Shown: positions 25,205-32,239 of the stretch, in pieces
How positions within the stretch are numbered: position 1 is the stretch's first letter
How the letters are laid out: every line of letters begins with the position of its first letter
Assembly (NCBI GenBank): GCA_023258955.1
Contig: JAHFRE010000013.1
Location: forward strand, 1 to 40,334
DNA: 40,334 nucleotides
Direction: 5' to 3'
From: Sterolibacterium sp.
GTDB lineage: Bacteria > Pseudomonadota > Gammaproteobacteria > Burkholderiales > Rhodocyclaceae
Notes under the pieces: model-generated
The model's database searches: none
The model's input: the letters and a program-made list of their open reading frames with translations, nothing else
What the model was told of the DNA's origin: nothing
Program-made: the position numbers and the translations under genes

Positions 25205-27307
25205 TCAGAATGGGACATGAGCATCTTCCCATCCTTGCGCTGGCTGCCCGGCTTTCGACTCTGCCTCGTTTCTAGTGGGAGGCTCGTACCAATACCGGAT
25301 CATTCCATTGCGGCGTTCTGTTCGCCGACACCCCAGCTTTCGCAGTGATTGCCCGACGCGCGTTTGCACGTCCTTCGTCATCTTGCTTGCATCGAGCTTC
25401 ATGCAATCCAAGATCACATCCGCGATCGTGAAAGGGGCGCGTCGAGCATACACCCAGTCGTGAATCACATCGACAAACGATTCCTGCTGCTGTCGCTCGA
25501 TCTGCTGCTCGTTGAACAAGTCCTTCTGTTGCTCTTTGGTCGGGAAGAAGCGCTCCTTGGCCTTCCACCGAACGAATGCTTCCGCAAACAGCTGATCACG
25601 CACCGCGGTCAATCCATCGTGATCTATCTCACCGCAAAGCACTGGCCAGAAACGCACGGCGCCAGATGGGTCTTTAAGGTATTCGAATTCATTGACGGAG
25701 CCGGAAAAGACCGTCTGCCGCTTGAATTTCACTATGCGGCGTCCGTAGTGAGGGCGAAACTCGTCAATCTGACGCGACAGAAACGACTTCGTCTTTGAGG
25801 CCTCGGCCCGCGAAACGGAGTCCATCTCCGGGAATTCGTACAGCCACTTCCCCTGAATACCCACCATCGAATCCTTGTTGTGCAGATCGATGTCGGTGTC
25901 GCCGTACCAATGGCCGCCGATAATTCGCAGCGCCTTGCTTTTTCCCGCGTCCTGCAGACCCTCCAGGATCAGGCAGTACTTAAATTGCCCCCCAGGGTTC
26001 ATTGCGCGATCTATGAGAGCAATGAAGAAATACCGCCCGACAAGCATCGAATATTCCGACTCTTCAACCCCGAGATACTGCGTCAGCCAAAGATCAAGGC
26101 GAGAGACTCCGTCCCAGGTATGGCTGTTCAAGTAATCCTGAACCGGGTTGAACTTGAAGACTTTCTTCGCAATGGCCTCGACCGATTCCGCGACGATCTG
26201 CGACGACGGCGTGAAGCCGTAGGTTCTGGCCATCCACATCGATGTCCATGTATCGTCGCTTTCGTCCCAGTCTCCGACCTCCCCACCGTAGAAGGGCGGA
26301 GGTTTGAGTTTCACCGTTTTCTTTTCGAAATCGTCATAGCCCAGAACGCCCTTCCACTCTTTGCGGTTGAGAAGGATGTCGGCCACGTTGGCTGTGCAGA
26401 TGGCCAAGTCGCCGTGCTTCATGACGAGTCGGCTTTCCCACGATTGGCCCGCGCCAGCTCCGCTAGGGGGAGGAGCCGTTTCCGGAGGGAGCGGCGCTTC
26501 GCCTGGCGCAGGATCGCCTTTCAGCTTTCGGATGCGCTGTTGCACTTCGGAGCCCAGGCCATTGGCCATGTGGCCCGTCATCCACTCGTCAAGTTGCTCC
26601 GCCGTCCAGTTCTGCGTTCCCGCCATTCCAACGTCCCAACCTTCGGGACGCGTCTCGTCGGTGAAGGGATCGACGATTCCGACAATCGAACATCCATACC
26701 CGATGAGAATCTTCTCGAGCTTCAGCGCAGCCTGCCAGCCGGACTGGCGTTCCTTTGGCAGCAGCAAAGAGGCCGAAGCATCGAATCCCCTGCGCGGCTT
26801 TGCTCGGTCGCGGGTGAGCGTCGGCCAGATCCAGATGGTTCGCCCACGCAATGGCGATATATCGACATCATCGATCTTGCGAATTCCGCCAGGCCACGAA
26901 ACCACCGTGAGCCAGGGCACGAGCTGGCGTGCGTATTCGGCCGCATGTTCATCGAAGACGATCAGGACGTTATCGACTTCGTCGCACTTGGCGAGGCGAT
27001 CCAACCCGTAGAGCGGTCGAAGGCGCTGGAATTGAATCCAGCGCCAGGCGCGCATTCCATCCTGGTCATGGCACCAGGTCAGCGGCAGATGCAGTGCATC
27101 ACCCGATGACGTCAAGAAACGGCAGGTATAGCCCAGGAGCTGCTCATCGGCGTCCCGGTACACGAAGACGCGAAGCGGCTCCCCTCGCGTGTCGTGCGAT
27201 ATTTTCGCCGCCGGCGCATTCTCCGGAACCGGCAAGATGGGCGACCAGACCGACCGTTGCTTGCCGCTCACCGGTCTCGTCTCTGGATCATCGGTATGGT
27301 CAGCCAT
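25205..27307 (-). CDS. VapE-family primase/helicase
   Basis: About 700 residues from ATG 27307, 2 nt after the preceding stop. The N-terminal third is a primase/TOPRIM-like or DUF-type region. The C-terminal half is a virulence-associated-E P-loop ATPase: LEGLQDAGKSKALR (Walker A, near residue 450), GKWLYEFPEMDS (Walker B-like), and later KRQTVFSGSVNEF and AVRFWPV. These proteins unwind the origin of phage and satellite DNA. No DNA polymerase is seen, so host polymerase is presumably recruited. The candidate origin lies immediately downstream. Confidence 0.85.
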   Translation of the reverse strand: MADHTDDPETRPVSGKQRSVWSPILPVPENAPAAKISHDTRGEPLRVFVYRDADEQLLGYTCRFLTSSGDALHLPLTWCHDQDGMRAWRWIQFQRLRPLYGLDRLAKCDEVDNVLIVFDEHAAEYARQLVPWLTVVSWPGGIRKIDDVDISPLRGRTIWIWPTLTRDRAKPRRGFDASASLLLPKERQSGWQAALKLEKILIGYGCSIVGIVDPFTDETRPEGWDVGMAGTQNWTAEQLDEWMTGHMANGLGSEVQQRIRKLKGDPAPGEAPLPPETAPPPSGAGAGQSWESRLVMKHGDLAICTANVADILLNRKEWKGVLGYDDFEKKTVKLKPPPFYGGEVGDWDESDDTWTSMWMARTYGFTPSSQIVAESVEAIAKKVFKFNPVQDYLNSHTWDGVSRLDLWLTQYLGVEESEYSMLVGRYFFIALIDRAMNPGGQFKYCLILEGLQDAGKSKALRIIGGHWYGDTDIDLHNKDSMVGIQGKWLYEFPEMDSVSRAEASKTKSFLSRQIDEFRPHYGRRIVKFKRQTVFSGSVNEFEYLKDPSGAVRFWPVLCGEIDHDGLTAVRDQLFAEAFVRWKAKERFFPTKEQQKDLFNEQQIERQQQESFVDVIHDWVYARRAPFTIADVILDCMKLDASKMTKDVQTRVGQSLRKLGCRRTERRNGMIRYWYEPPTRNEAESKAGQPAQGWEDAHVPF

Positions 27308-27309
27308 GG

Positions 27310-27507
27310 TCAGAGATCGATGACTGTCCCGTACAGTTCGCCGACTGGATAGCCGCCGGAACAGAGCCACCATCCGCCCATGATGGAATCGAGATCAGGC
27401 ACGATGGGAACTGGCGCTCTTGCCAACTCCACCCGTGACACCTTGATCCCCAGCGCCGTTTCTTCGTGCAAGGTGGCGATGATGCGCGGCTGTTTCATCC
27501 TCGGCAT
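27310..27507 (-). CDS. Small hypothetical protein of the replication operon
   Basis: 65 residues, MPRMKQPRIIATLHEETALG at the start and VPDLDSIMGGWWLCSGGYPV in the middle. It fits exactly between the CII-like gene (gap 3 nt) and the primase/helicase gene (gap 2 nt), supporting a real co-transcribed gene. No family recognised. Confidence 0.6.
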   Translation of the reverse strand: MPRMKQPRIIATLHEETALGIKVSRVELARAPVPIVPDLDSIMGGWWLCSGGYPVGELYGTVIDL

Positions 27508-27510
27508 CGA

Positions 27511-27882
27511 TTACTTGCGCGACGGCTTCTTTGGACTGGCCTGCCCCACCAGGGCGGCAACTTCCGACAATAGCGTTTCCACTCGATTCATGACCGCGCC
27601 CTGGGCCGCCGCCTGATCTCCCAGGTATCTGGCGATCAGGTAATAGATCGGCTGCAGATCGCCCTGCGTCTGCATGTAGCGCTCAAGATCGTCCGTTCCA
27701 AGCTTGCGCTGAGAATCGTCATTGAGCATGCAGGACAGATTGCCCGGCGCAATGTCCATATCCCCGGCCACGCGCTTGAGGCCACGCTGATAGACGCCAG
27801 ACGCGACCACGTCGCGGACGTTGCGGTAGCGTTCTATCAGTCCCGGTTCCAAATCTAGCGTCATTTGAAGGGCTTGGCTCAT
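27511..27882 (-). CDS. CII-like phage regulatory protein
   Basis: 123 residues. The central part, YQRGLKRVAGDMDIAPGNLS followed by MLNDDSQRKLGTDDLERYMQ, is the HTH pattern of phage CII-type regulators (Phage_CII family). It is the first gene of the replication operon, with GGAG upstream of ATG 27882. It probably acts on early or lysogeny promoters; no target site is clear. Confidence 0.7.
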   Translation of the reverse strand: MSQALQMTLDLEPGLIERYRNVRDVVASGVYQRGLKRVAGDMDIAPGNLSCMLNDDSQRKLGTDDLERYMQTQGDLQPIYYLIARYLGDQAAAQGAVMNRVETLLSEVAALVGQASPKKPSRK

Positions 27883-27949
27883 GGTGTGATAACTCCAGAT
27901 AGTTTTTCGTATCGCTGGTTTTCAGCGTTTATCAGTGCCAAAGCGTACA

Positions 27950-27988
27950 AAAAGAAGGCCGGAGCGTGCATTTGCGAGCTCTGGCCTT
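27950..27988 (-). terminator. Rho-independent terminator ahead of the replication operon
   Basis: An 11-bp stem with one G-T pair (27955-27965 with 27978-27988, loop 12 nt), followed on the minus strand by CTTTTTG. It would stop minus-strand transcripts from the Cro-like operon before the CII-like gene. Confidence 0.55.
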
Positions 27989-28111
27989 AAGCCCTATTAC
28001 CTGGGCCGGGGGTTACAACGATGAGGCAGCGACGGACCAACAAAAGGGTGGCCAATTCCAATCAGATAGAATCGGTGTTCGAGAGCCGAAACCATCTGAA
28101 AGGAATTAGCC

Positions 28112-28357
28112 ATGGAACTCACACACGAAACCAGGTCCTCTATCGAAGGTCGTTTGTTTGCGCACGAGACACTTCTCGCCATGCTTGGCGCTCTGCTATT
28201 GGGCGACGGCACAGAACAAACAGTCGAGGGCATGCGATCCAGATTCGTAGAAATGATCGAAGAGCGCCGGGCTGCCGGAGTACTCCCAGATGTTCTGTCG
28301 GCGGCTTCGGGCTCAATGGCGAACATGCTGTCCTCCATTCTTGCCAGCATAGACTGA
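28112..28357 (+). CDS. Small helical hypothetical protein
   Basis: 81 residues starting MELTHETRSSIEGRLFAHET behind a clear AAGGA site. It is predicted all-helical, with hydrophobic LLAMLGALLLG and a Ser/Ala/Met-rich end. It runs against the Cro-like operon and stops 1 nt short of its last gene. Unknown function; a regulatory peptide is possible given its place in the immunity region. Confidence 0.6.
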   Translation: MELTHETRSSIEGRLFAHETLLAMLGALLLGDGTEQTVEGMRSRFVEMIEERRAAGVLPDVLSAASGSMANMLSSILASID

Positions 28358-28358
28358 C

Positions 28359-28538
28359 TCACCACACTCTCTCTCCCGGCTGCAGCTGGGCAACCATCTT
28401 TCCGCGAGATTCACGCGGACCTGACAGCGACGTTGCTCGATCTGCGGCCGCATGTGAAGCAGCGATCGCGAGCAGCGCTTCGAGCGCCGCTCGAATCGCC
28501 CGGAGTTCTTCAGCAATGGCTTTTTCGCCAGGAGTCAC
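28359..28538 (-). CDS. Short helical protein, third gene of the Cro-like operon
   Basis: 59 residues from GTG 28538, which follows the preceding stop (TGAGGTG). It has one long amphipathic helix (EKAIAEELRAIRAALEALLA) and a basic tail. A longer frame upstream overlaps a real gene and is not used. Unknown function. Confidence 0.45.
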   Translation of the reverse strand: MTPGEKAIAEELRAIRAALEALLAIAASHAAADRATSLSGPRESRGKMVAQLQPGERVW

Positions 28539-28539
28539 C

Positions 28540-28710
28540 TCAGACCACCTTCCATTCGAAGTAGATCGCTTTCCGCGTCCAGTAAGACAGCCTCTCCCAG
28601 TTCGGCTTAGCGCGGAACGTGCGGCAGAGAGCAACCAGGACGCCGAAATAGATCGGGTACCACCACCGGATGCGGATGGTCAGCGTGAGGGTGATTGGAG
28701 TAGCGGCCAT
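28540..28710 (-). CDS. Small phage protein with Trp-rich amphipathic segments (56 aa)
   Basis: ATG 28710 follows the Cro-like TAG stop without a gap. The sequence opens MAATPITLTLTIRIRWWYP, then a hydrophobic IYFGVLVALC segment and WERLSYWTRKAIYFEWKVV. Similar short proteins occur after Cro in many temperate phages of beta-proteobacteria. Function unknown. Confidence 0.6.
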   Translation of the reverse strand: MAATPITLTLTIRIRWWYPIYFGVLVALCRTFRAKPNWERLSYWTRKAIYFEWKVV

Positions 28711-28947
28711 CTAGGCGACTGCATTCCGCTTCTTAGTGCCACGGATGAAGTCCCAGTCGACGTCTTGGCGGAGTTCTTCGCAAGTAACGGCACCGCTGGA
28801 TTCTCGCTCAAGGTCCACAGCGAGCTTTTCTCCACAGGTTTTTCCGTAGGCCACATTTTTCAGGTGCCCTACAGTAGTTGCACACCTGGCAGCCAAGCGT
28901 TCACGCTGATCCAGACTGAGGCAGAAGAAATAGGTTTTGAGATCCAT
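28711..28947 (-). CDS. Cro-like (YdaS-type) regulator
   Basis: 78 residues from ATG 28947: MDLKTYFFCLSLDQRERLAA, then CATTVGHLKNVAYGKTCGEK as the recognition helix region, ending RGTKKRNAVA. It has the single HTH of YdaS/Cro repressors. It faces the CI-like gene across an 86-bp gap containing three operator-like sites. No ribosome site precedes the ATG, and the -10 of the matching promoter ends only 8 nt upstream, so the mRNA may be leaderless. Confidence 0.7.
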   Translation of the reverse strand: MDLKTYFFCLSLDQRERLAARCATTVGHLKNVAYGKTCGEKLAVDLERESSGAVTCEELRQDVDWDFIRGTKKRNAVA

Positions 28948-28954
28948 GGCTGGA

Positions 28955-28983
28955 ACAATACACCATACGGTGACTGTTTGCAA
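28955..28983 (-). promoter_or_regulatory. Promoter of the Cro-like gene
   Basis: On the minus strand TTGCAA (28983-28978), 17 bp, TATTGT (28960-28955). The spacer contains the operator CACCGTATGGTG, the same promoter-with-operator-in-spacer design as the early promoter at 30297. Predicted start of transcription is at about 28948, the start codon. Confidence 0.6.
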
Positions 28984-29011
28984 CACTGTTCGGTGAATTC
29001 ACCAAATGGTT
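28961..29011. promoter_or_regulatory. Three operator-like sites between the divergent repressor genes
   Basis: CACCATACGGTG (28961-28972), CACTGTTCGGTG (28984-28995) and CACCAAATGGTT (29000-29011) are variants of CACC-N4-GGTG. Together with an overlapping perfect palindrome GGTGAATTCACC (28992-29003) they form a tripartite operator like lambda OR. The same motif recurs twice at the early promoter. Confidence 0.7.
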
Positions 29012-29032
29012 ACAAAGTGGTCAAATTCATCT

Positions 29033-29470
29033 ATGGATGAGCGCGAACAAAAACTGCAAGAATTTCGCCGCATGCGAATGCGGGCGGAGATCGCTGGACC
29101 AAGGTTTAGGGGAAACCAAGCCGATTTTGCACGTGCGGCCGGAAAGCCGGCGCGGCAAATAAATGACATGCTCTCAGACCCACCCCGGAAAAACTTCGCC
29201 GACAAGGTAGCTAGAGATATAGCTCTCTCACTCAAATATGCGCCGGACTATTTTGAGCCAAGCTTTTTGGGCTCGCCACCACCAGCGGTCGTGAAAAAGG
29301 TCGGAGATTTGATTATTCTGGAGCCAGGCGACGACAAGCATATAAAGGCGGTCTTACGAATCATGAGGAAAACTGATGTTGAAGGCCGCATCAAATGCGT
29401 CGAAGCAGTGCGTTGGGCTTTGAAAAATCACATTCCAGCAAAAAAGGGAATGCTAGGATCCTCAGAATAG
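29033..29470 (+). CDS. CI-like repressor lacking a peptidase domain
   Basis: 145 residues from ATG 29033; an ATG at 29006 falls in an operator and is less likely. The HTH region is FRGNQADFARAAGKPARQIN then MLSDPPRKNFADKVARDIAL. The C-terminal half (VKKVGDLIILEPGDDKHIK...) is short and has no S24/LexA-type Ser-Lys protease motifs, so RecA-driven self-cleavage is not expected. Induction would need another route, such as an antirepressor. Confidence 0.65.
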   Translation: MDEREQKLQEFRRMRMRAEIAGPRFRGNQADFARAAGKPARQINDMLSDPPRKNFADKVARDIALSLKYAPDYFEPSFLGSPPPAVVKKVGDLIILEPGDDKHIKAVLRIMRKTDVEGRIKCVEAVRWALKNHIPAKKGMLGSSE

Positions 29471-29533
29471 AGGACCTCCGTTTAGCGAGGTTAGACCAAT
29501 GTACTATGACCGTCAATTAGACGAAAGATATAT

Positions 29534-30127
29534 ATGCGACTTCTTCTGGTGATATTTTTTGCTGTCACGGCATGTCATGCACAAACCGCCCCTCTTGAAT
29601 TAAAGGGGGTTGTCCTTGGAACAACGTCGGGAGGAGAAATTTCGAAGCGGTGGCCAGGGGCTAACGTGTTTGGGTCCACCATTTTGGTACGCCCGGGAGC
29701 GATTGCCGATAAAGCTTGTGGATCTAATGTTGCAAACGAGTCCGTTCGTTCGTGCCGAGAACCAATCATTGAATCACTGAGACTTGCTGGGAGGTCCGCC
29801 GGAAGTTACGCTTTCTTTTTGATTGACGGAATAGTTGAACGCGCCGCCATAGATTTCAACATTATTGGGTATGACGTCGTTGCTGGCGCATTGGAACAGA
29901 AATACGGAGTCCCAACGTCAAAGTACATCGAAAGCAAGCGAACCAGGTTGGGCGGCGTTTTCGACAGCGTAACTCGCAAGTGGGATCGGCCGGACGGAAC
30001 GATTCAACTCGACCAAAGGGGTAGTGTTATTGACGAATCTCAGTTGGATATTATGTCTCGAAAATATATTGACGCTACAAACGTCGATGCGCAGCGCCAG
30101 AAAACAGAAGGCGCCAAGAAGCTTTAA
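29534..30127 (+). CDS. Exported protein or lipoprotein moron
   Basis: 197 residues. The signal peptide MRLLLVIFFAVTACHA has a possible lipobox VTAC; cleavage after CHA is the alternative. The mature part holds GTTSGGEISKRWPGANVFG and, later, FFLIDGIVERAAIDFN and YGVPTSKYIESKRTR, a pattern of secreted small-ligand or wedge-like domains. Base composition is more A+T-rich than the phage core. It lies beside the repressor and ends before a strong terminator, as expected for a gene expressed in the lysogen. Confidence 0.65.
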   Translation: MRLLLVIFFAVTACHAQTAPLELKGVVLGTTSGGEISKRWPGANVFGSTILVRPGAIADKACGSNVANESVRSCREPIIESLRLAGRSAGSYAFFLIDGIVERAAIDFNIIGYDVVAGALEQKYGVPTSKYIESKRTRLGGVFDSVTRKWDRPDGTIQLDQRGSVIDESQLDIMSRKYIDATNVDAQRQKTEGAKKL

Positions 30128-30215
30128 TACAACAATCAGATTTCCAGGTAAAACTCGTTCAACCCACTGCCTGAGTAGAAGAAATCCAGAAACCGGGGAT
30201 CCCCCATGCTGATAA

Positions 30216-30241
30216 GCCCGCCCTGAGCGGGCATTTTTTTT
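30216..30241 (+). terminator. Rho-independent terminator
   Basis: GCCCGC-CCTGA-GCGGGC followed by ATTTTTTTT. It ends the repressor/moron transcript and isolates it from the early promoter 56 bp further on. Confidence 0.85.
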
Positions 30242-30284
30242 GCCCGCGAATCCGGCGACGGGAAGGCGATGGGGGCATGGCATT

Positions 30285-30325
30285 CACCATTTGGTGTTGA
30301 CTTTTGATTCACCGTTTGGTGTAAT
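30285..30325 (+). promoter_or_regulatory. Early rightward promoter with two operators
   Basis: TTGACT (30297-30302), 17 bp, TGTAAT (30320-30325) is near-consensus. Operator CACCGTTTGGTG (30310-30321) fills the spacer end, and a second copy CACCATTTGGTG (30285-30296) abuts the -35 box. The repressor at either site would block polymerase. It should drive the plus-strand early genes from 30395 onward. Confidence 0.8.
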
Positions 30326-30394
30326 CGCCTGGCGCTCACCGAACGCCGGGGCAACAGCAAACCCCAGAAAGCCACCAACCAAGGAGAAATTGCC

Positions 30395-30577
30395 ATGGGA
30401 TTCAAGTTTGAAATAGGCCAGAGCATCACCGTTGCCATCAGTTCAGAAGCCGGCGAAGTCGTTGGCCGCGCCGAATACTCGGCATCCGAAAACACTTACC
30501 TCATCCGCTACAAAGCCGCTGACGGCCGCGCCGTCGAAAGCTGGTGGAACGAGTCTGCACTCAGTTCTGCGGCCTGA
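30395..30577 (+). CDS. Small early protein, beta-rich (60 aa)
   Basis: Strong AAGGAG site 8 nt before ATG 30395. The sequence MGFKFEIGQSITVAISSEAG ... EYSASENTYLIRYKAADG ... WWNESALSS suggests a small beta barrel or SH3-like fold. First gene of the early operon. Function unknown; short SH3-like early proteins in phages are often inhibitors of host enzymes, which is only a guess. Confidence 0.65.
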   Translation: MGFKFEIGQSITVAISSEAGEVVGRAEYSASENTYLIRYKAADGRAVESWWNESALSSAA

Positions 30578-30581
30578 CGCG

Positions 30582-30653
30582 ATGGCCAACGTGCCCAAGC
30601 GATCCGCCGCGTTGGTCATCGCCCCGACAGCCCGCCAGAAGGCGCTGTCATGA
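30582..30653 (+). CDS. Mini-ORF (23 aa) coupled to the next gene
   Basis: ATG 30582 opens MANVPKRSAALVIAPTARQK and stops with TGA overlapping the next ATG (ATGA). It lies 4 nt past the previous stop. Possibly a leader that couples translation; no coding proof beyond the tight layout. Confidence 0.35.
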   Translation: MANVPKRSAALVIAPTARQKALS

Positions 30654-30862
30654 TTTCCCGCCTTTCTATCGCCGCGCGCCTGCTGGTAGACCGTACCATG
30701 GCCTTTCGCGTCGGTGGCGCTTGGCGCTGGGCGCGCATCAAACTGCAGGCGCATGACCTTGTCTCTGGCATCATCGCCGGCCTGGTGATCCTCGCAGCCT
30801 ACGGCATCACCGACGCCAACGACCGCAGCTGCCCCTGCGCTCAACAGGTGGCCCGCAAATGA
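30650..30862 (+). CDS. Small single-span membrane protein
   Basis: 70 residues: a basic amphipathic start (MISRLSIAARLLVDRTMAFR), one hydrophobic helix (SGIIAGLVILAAYGI) and a short Cys-containing tail. The stop overlaps the next start (ATGA). Unknown function. Confidence 0.55.
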   Translation: MISRLSIAARLLVDRTMAFRVGGAWRWARIKLQAHDLVSGIIAGLVILAAYGITDANDRSCPCAQQVARK

Positions 30863-31098
30863 GGACCGCGCTGAATTTCGCCCGCGGGATCCTCCTGGGT
30901 ATTTGCCTGTACCTGCCCTACCAAGCCATTTACACCATGGGCTGGAACGATGCGCACGCCTACCTGGCCACGCACTGCGAACCACAACTAGGTGAAGTGC
31001 TTGTCGCCGCCCACCAGTACAGCGACCATGTCGCCTGCGTCTTCGCATCGGCCGAGCGCGCCTGGTTTCGGCCTACGCGCTGGAGGAAGGCAACGTGA
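30859..31098 (+). CDS. Small membrane or secreted protein
   Basis: 79 residues starting MRTALNFARGILLGICLYLP, a signal-anchor-like segment, followed by THCEPQLGE and VACVFASAERAW. It shares ATGA with the preceding gene. The opposite-strand gene at 31110 ends just past its stop. Unknown function. Confidence 0.55.
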   Translation: MRTALNFARGILLGICLYLPYQAIYTMGWNDAHAYLATHCEPQLGEVLVAAHQYSDHVACVFASAERAWFRPTRWRKAT

Positions 31099-31109
31099 GC
31101 AATCGCTCT

Positions 31110-31481
31110 TTAGTGCCTTGCGAATCCATTCGCGTAATGCTTCAAGCCGAGGAACGGGAACACGGCGTCGTATACCTCGGATGTGCGACACCAGAACATT
31201 ACGGCGTCACCCTCGGCCGCCGCCGTGAATACTGCCTTGACCCGATCCTCCGCCTGCGATTCGAGGCGAACCTCGACAAGGTGAACCTCTCCCTCCGGAT
31301 AGTTGACCTTGTGATGCTCTCCCATTCGGTTGAGGCACTGCTGCCCGACTTGGGAGATCTTGTTTTTTCTCATGTCGCCAACCACCAAAGTGGTAATCAA
31401 GTTCTTACCATCGACACGCGTGTCCATGACCATCAGGACGATGTTGCCGACCGGAGCCAGCAGCGTGCTCACGACTTCCAT
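31110..31481 (-). CDS. Antisense-oriented hypothetical protein in the early operon
   Basis: 123 residues: MEVVSTLLAPVGNIVLMVMD at the start, then LITTLVVGDMRKNKISQ and AVMFWCRTSEVYDAVF. A GGGAG site lies 7 nt before ATG 31481. The composition is like a real globular beta-rich protein. The overlapping plus frame (31095-31622) is rich in His/Asp/Gln, as expected of an antisense reading of Val/Met-rich codons. I therefore prefer the minus reading, although the plus frame begins with a coupled GTGA and cannot be excluded. Confidence 0.5.
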   Translation of the reverse strand: MEVVSTLLAPVGNIVLMVMDTRVDGKNLITTLVVGDMRKNKISQVGQQCLNRMGEHHKVNYPEGEVHLVEVRLESQAEDRVKAVFTAAAEGDAVMFWCRTSEVYDAVFPFLGLKHYANGFARH

Positions 31482-31618
31482 GACTCGTCTCCCATCATCG
31501 TAACGGAATCAACTGGCGGACTCGGCCTCCCCAACGAAGTCATCGTCCATGGCGCCCAGCGCCAGGCCAATCTTACTGCGATTGAGCACGCAGAAATCAA
31601 GAAATTGAGGGCGGGAAC

Positions 31619-31816
31619 GTGACCCGCCGCCACTCACCCCGCCAGCAGTACGAGCAGGCCTGCCGAATCGCCAAGGACAACAACATGTTCGTGGTCGCCA
31701 AGAACGGCCGCTATCTCATATTTCGAAAAACCCCCAGCCGCAACGTCTGCCTCGGGTCCTGCGGAAGCACCGAGACCCTCTTCACCAAAGTTTCCCACTG
31801 CGCATTTCCCAAATAG
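31619..31816 (+). CDS. Small basic early protein (65 aa)
   Basis: GTG start at 31619, then MTRRHSPRQQYEQACRIAKD, VVAKNGRYLIFRK and a Cys pair in VCLGSCGS. It resembles small DNA-binding or host-takeover proteins seen in early operons. The next gene follows after 8 nt. Function unknown. Confidence 0.6.
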   Translation: MTRRHSPRQQYEQACRIAKDNNMFVVAKNGRYLIFRKTPSRNVCLGSCGSTETLFTKVSHCAFPK

Positions 31817-31824
31817 GAGAAATC

Positions 31825-32199
31825 ATGAGCCAATTACTGAGCCGTCTGCAAGACGAACTGATGATTCGTTCCACCGCAACCCTCCAGGTCCTCCACGCGA
31901 TGGCGCCCAAGTTCGCCGCCGCCGAAGCCCTGGAGAAGCGTCTCAAGGAGGCAGGCATTACGGCCGGCGCTTGCGGACATATCGATCAAGACGGCTGCGC
32001 TGTTGCGGTATTTGTGACCGGCGTCGTCGACGAAGTCACGCGGATCCTCGATCACCTGGCGATTCCCTACGGCCCGACCGCCAATCACGACGGCGCCGGC
32101 CGTCTGATCCGGACATTTCACGCCAACGTGATGAATCGTGAGGTCGCGGTGGTGATCTGCCAAACCGCTGACCACGCCGCCAATTCGCGCGCTGCCTGA
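31825..32199 (+). CDS. Hypothetical early protein (124 aa)
   Basis: AGGAGA lies just before ATG 31825. N-terminal helices (LLSRLQDELMIRSTATLQVL and AAEALEKRLKEAG) lead to a beta-rich half with CGHIDQDGCAVAVFVTG. No family recognised. It is followed closely by the ParB-like gene. Confidence 0.6.
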   Translation: MSQLLSRLQDELMIRSTATLQVLHAMAPKFAAAEALEKRLKEAGITAGACGHIDQDGCAVAVFVTGVVDEVTRILDHLAIPYGPTANHDGAGRLIRTFHANVMNREVAVVICQTADHAANSRAA

Positions 32200-32239
32200 C
32201 CAACCCTCGCCACATCCCGACATTGCAAGGAGATCGCTG

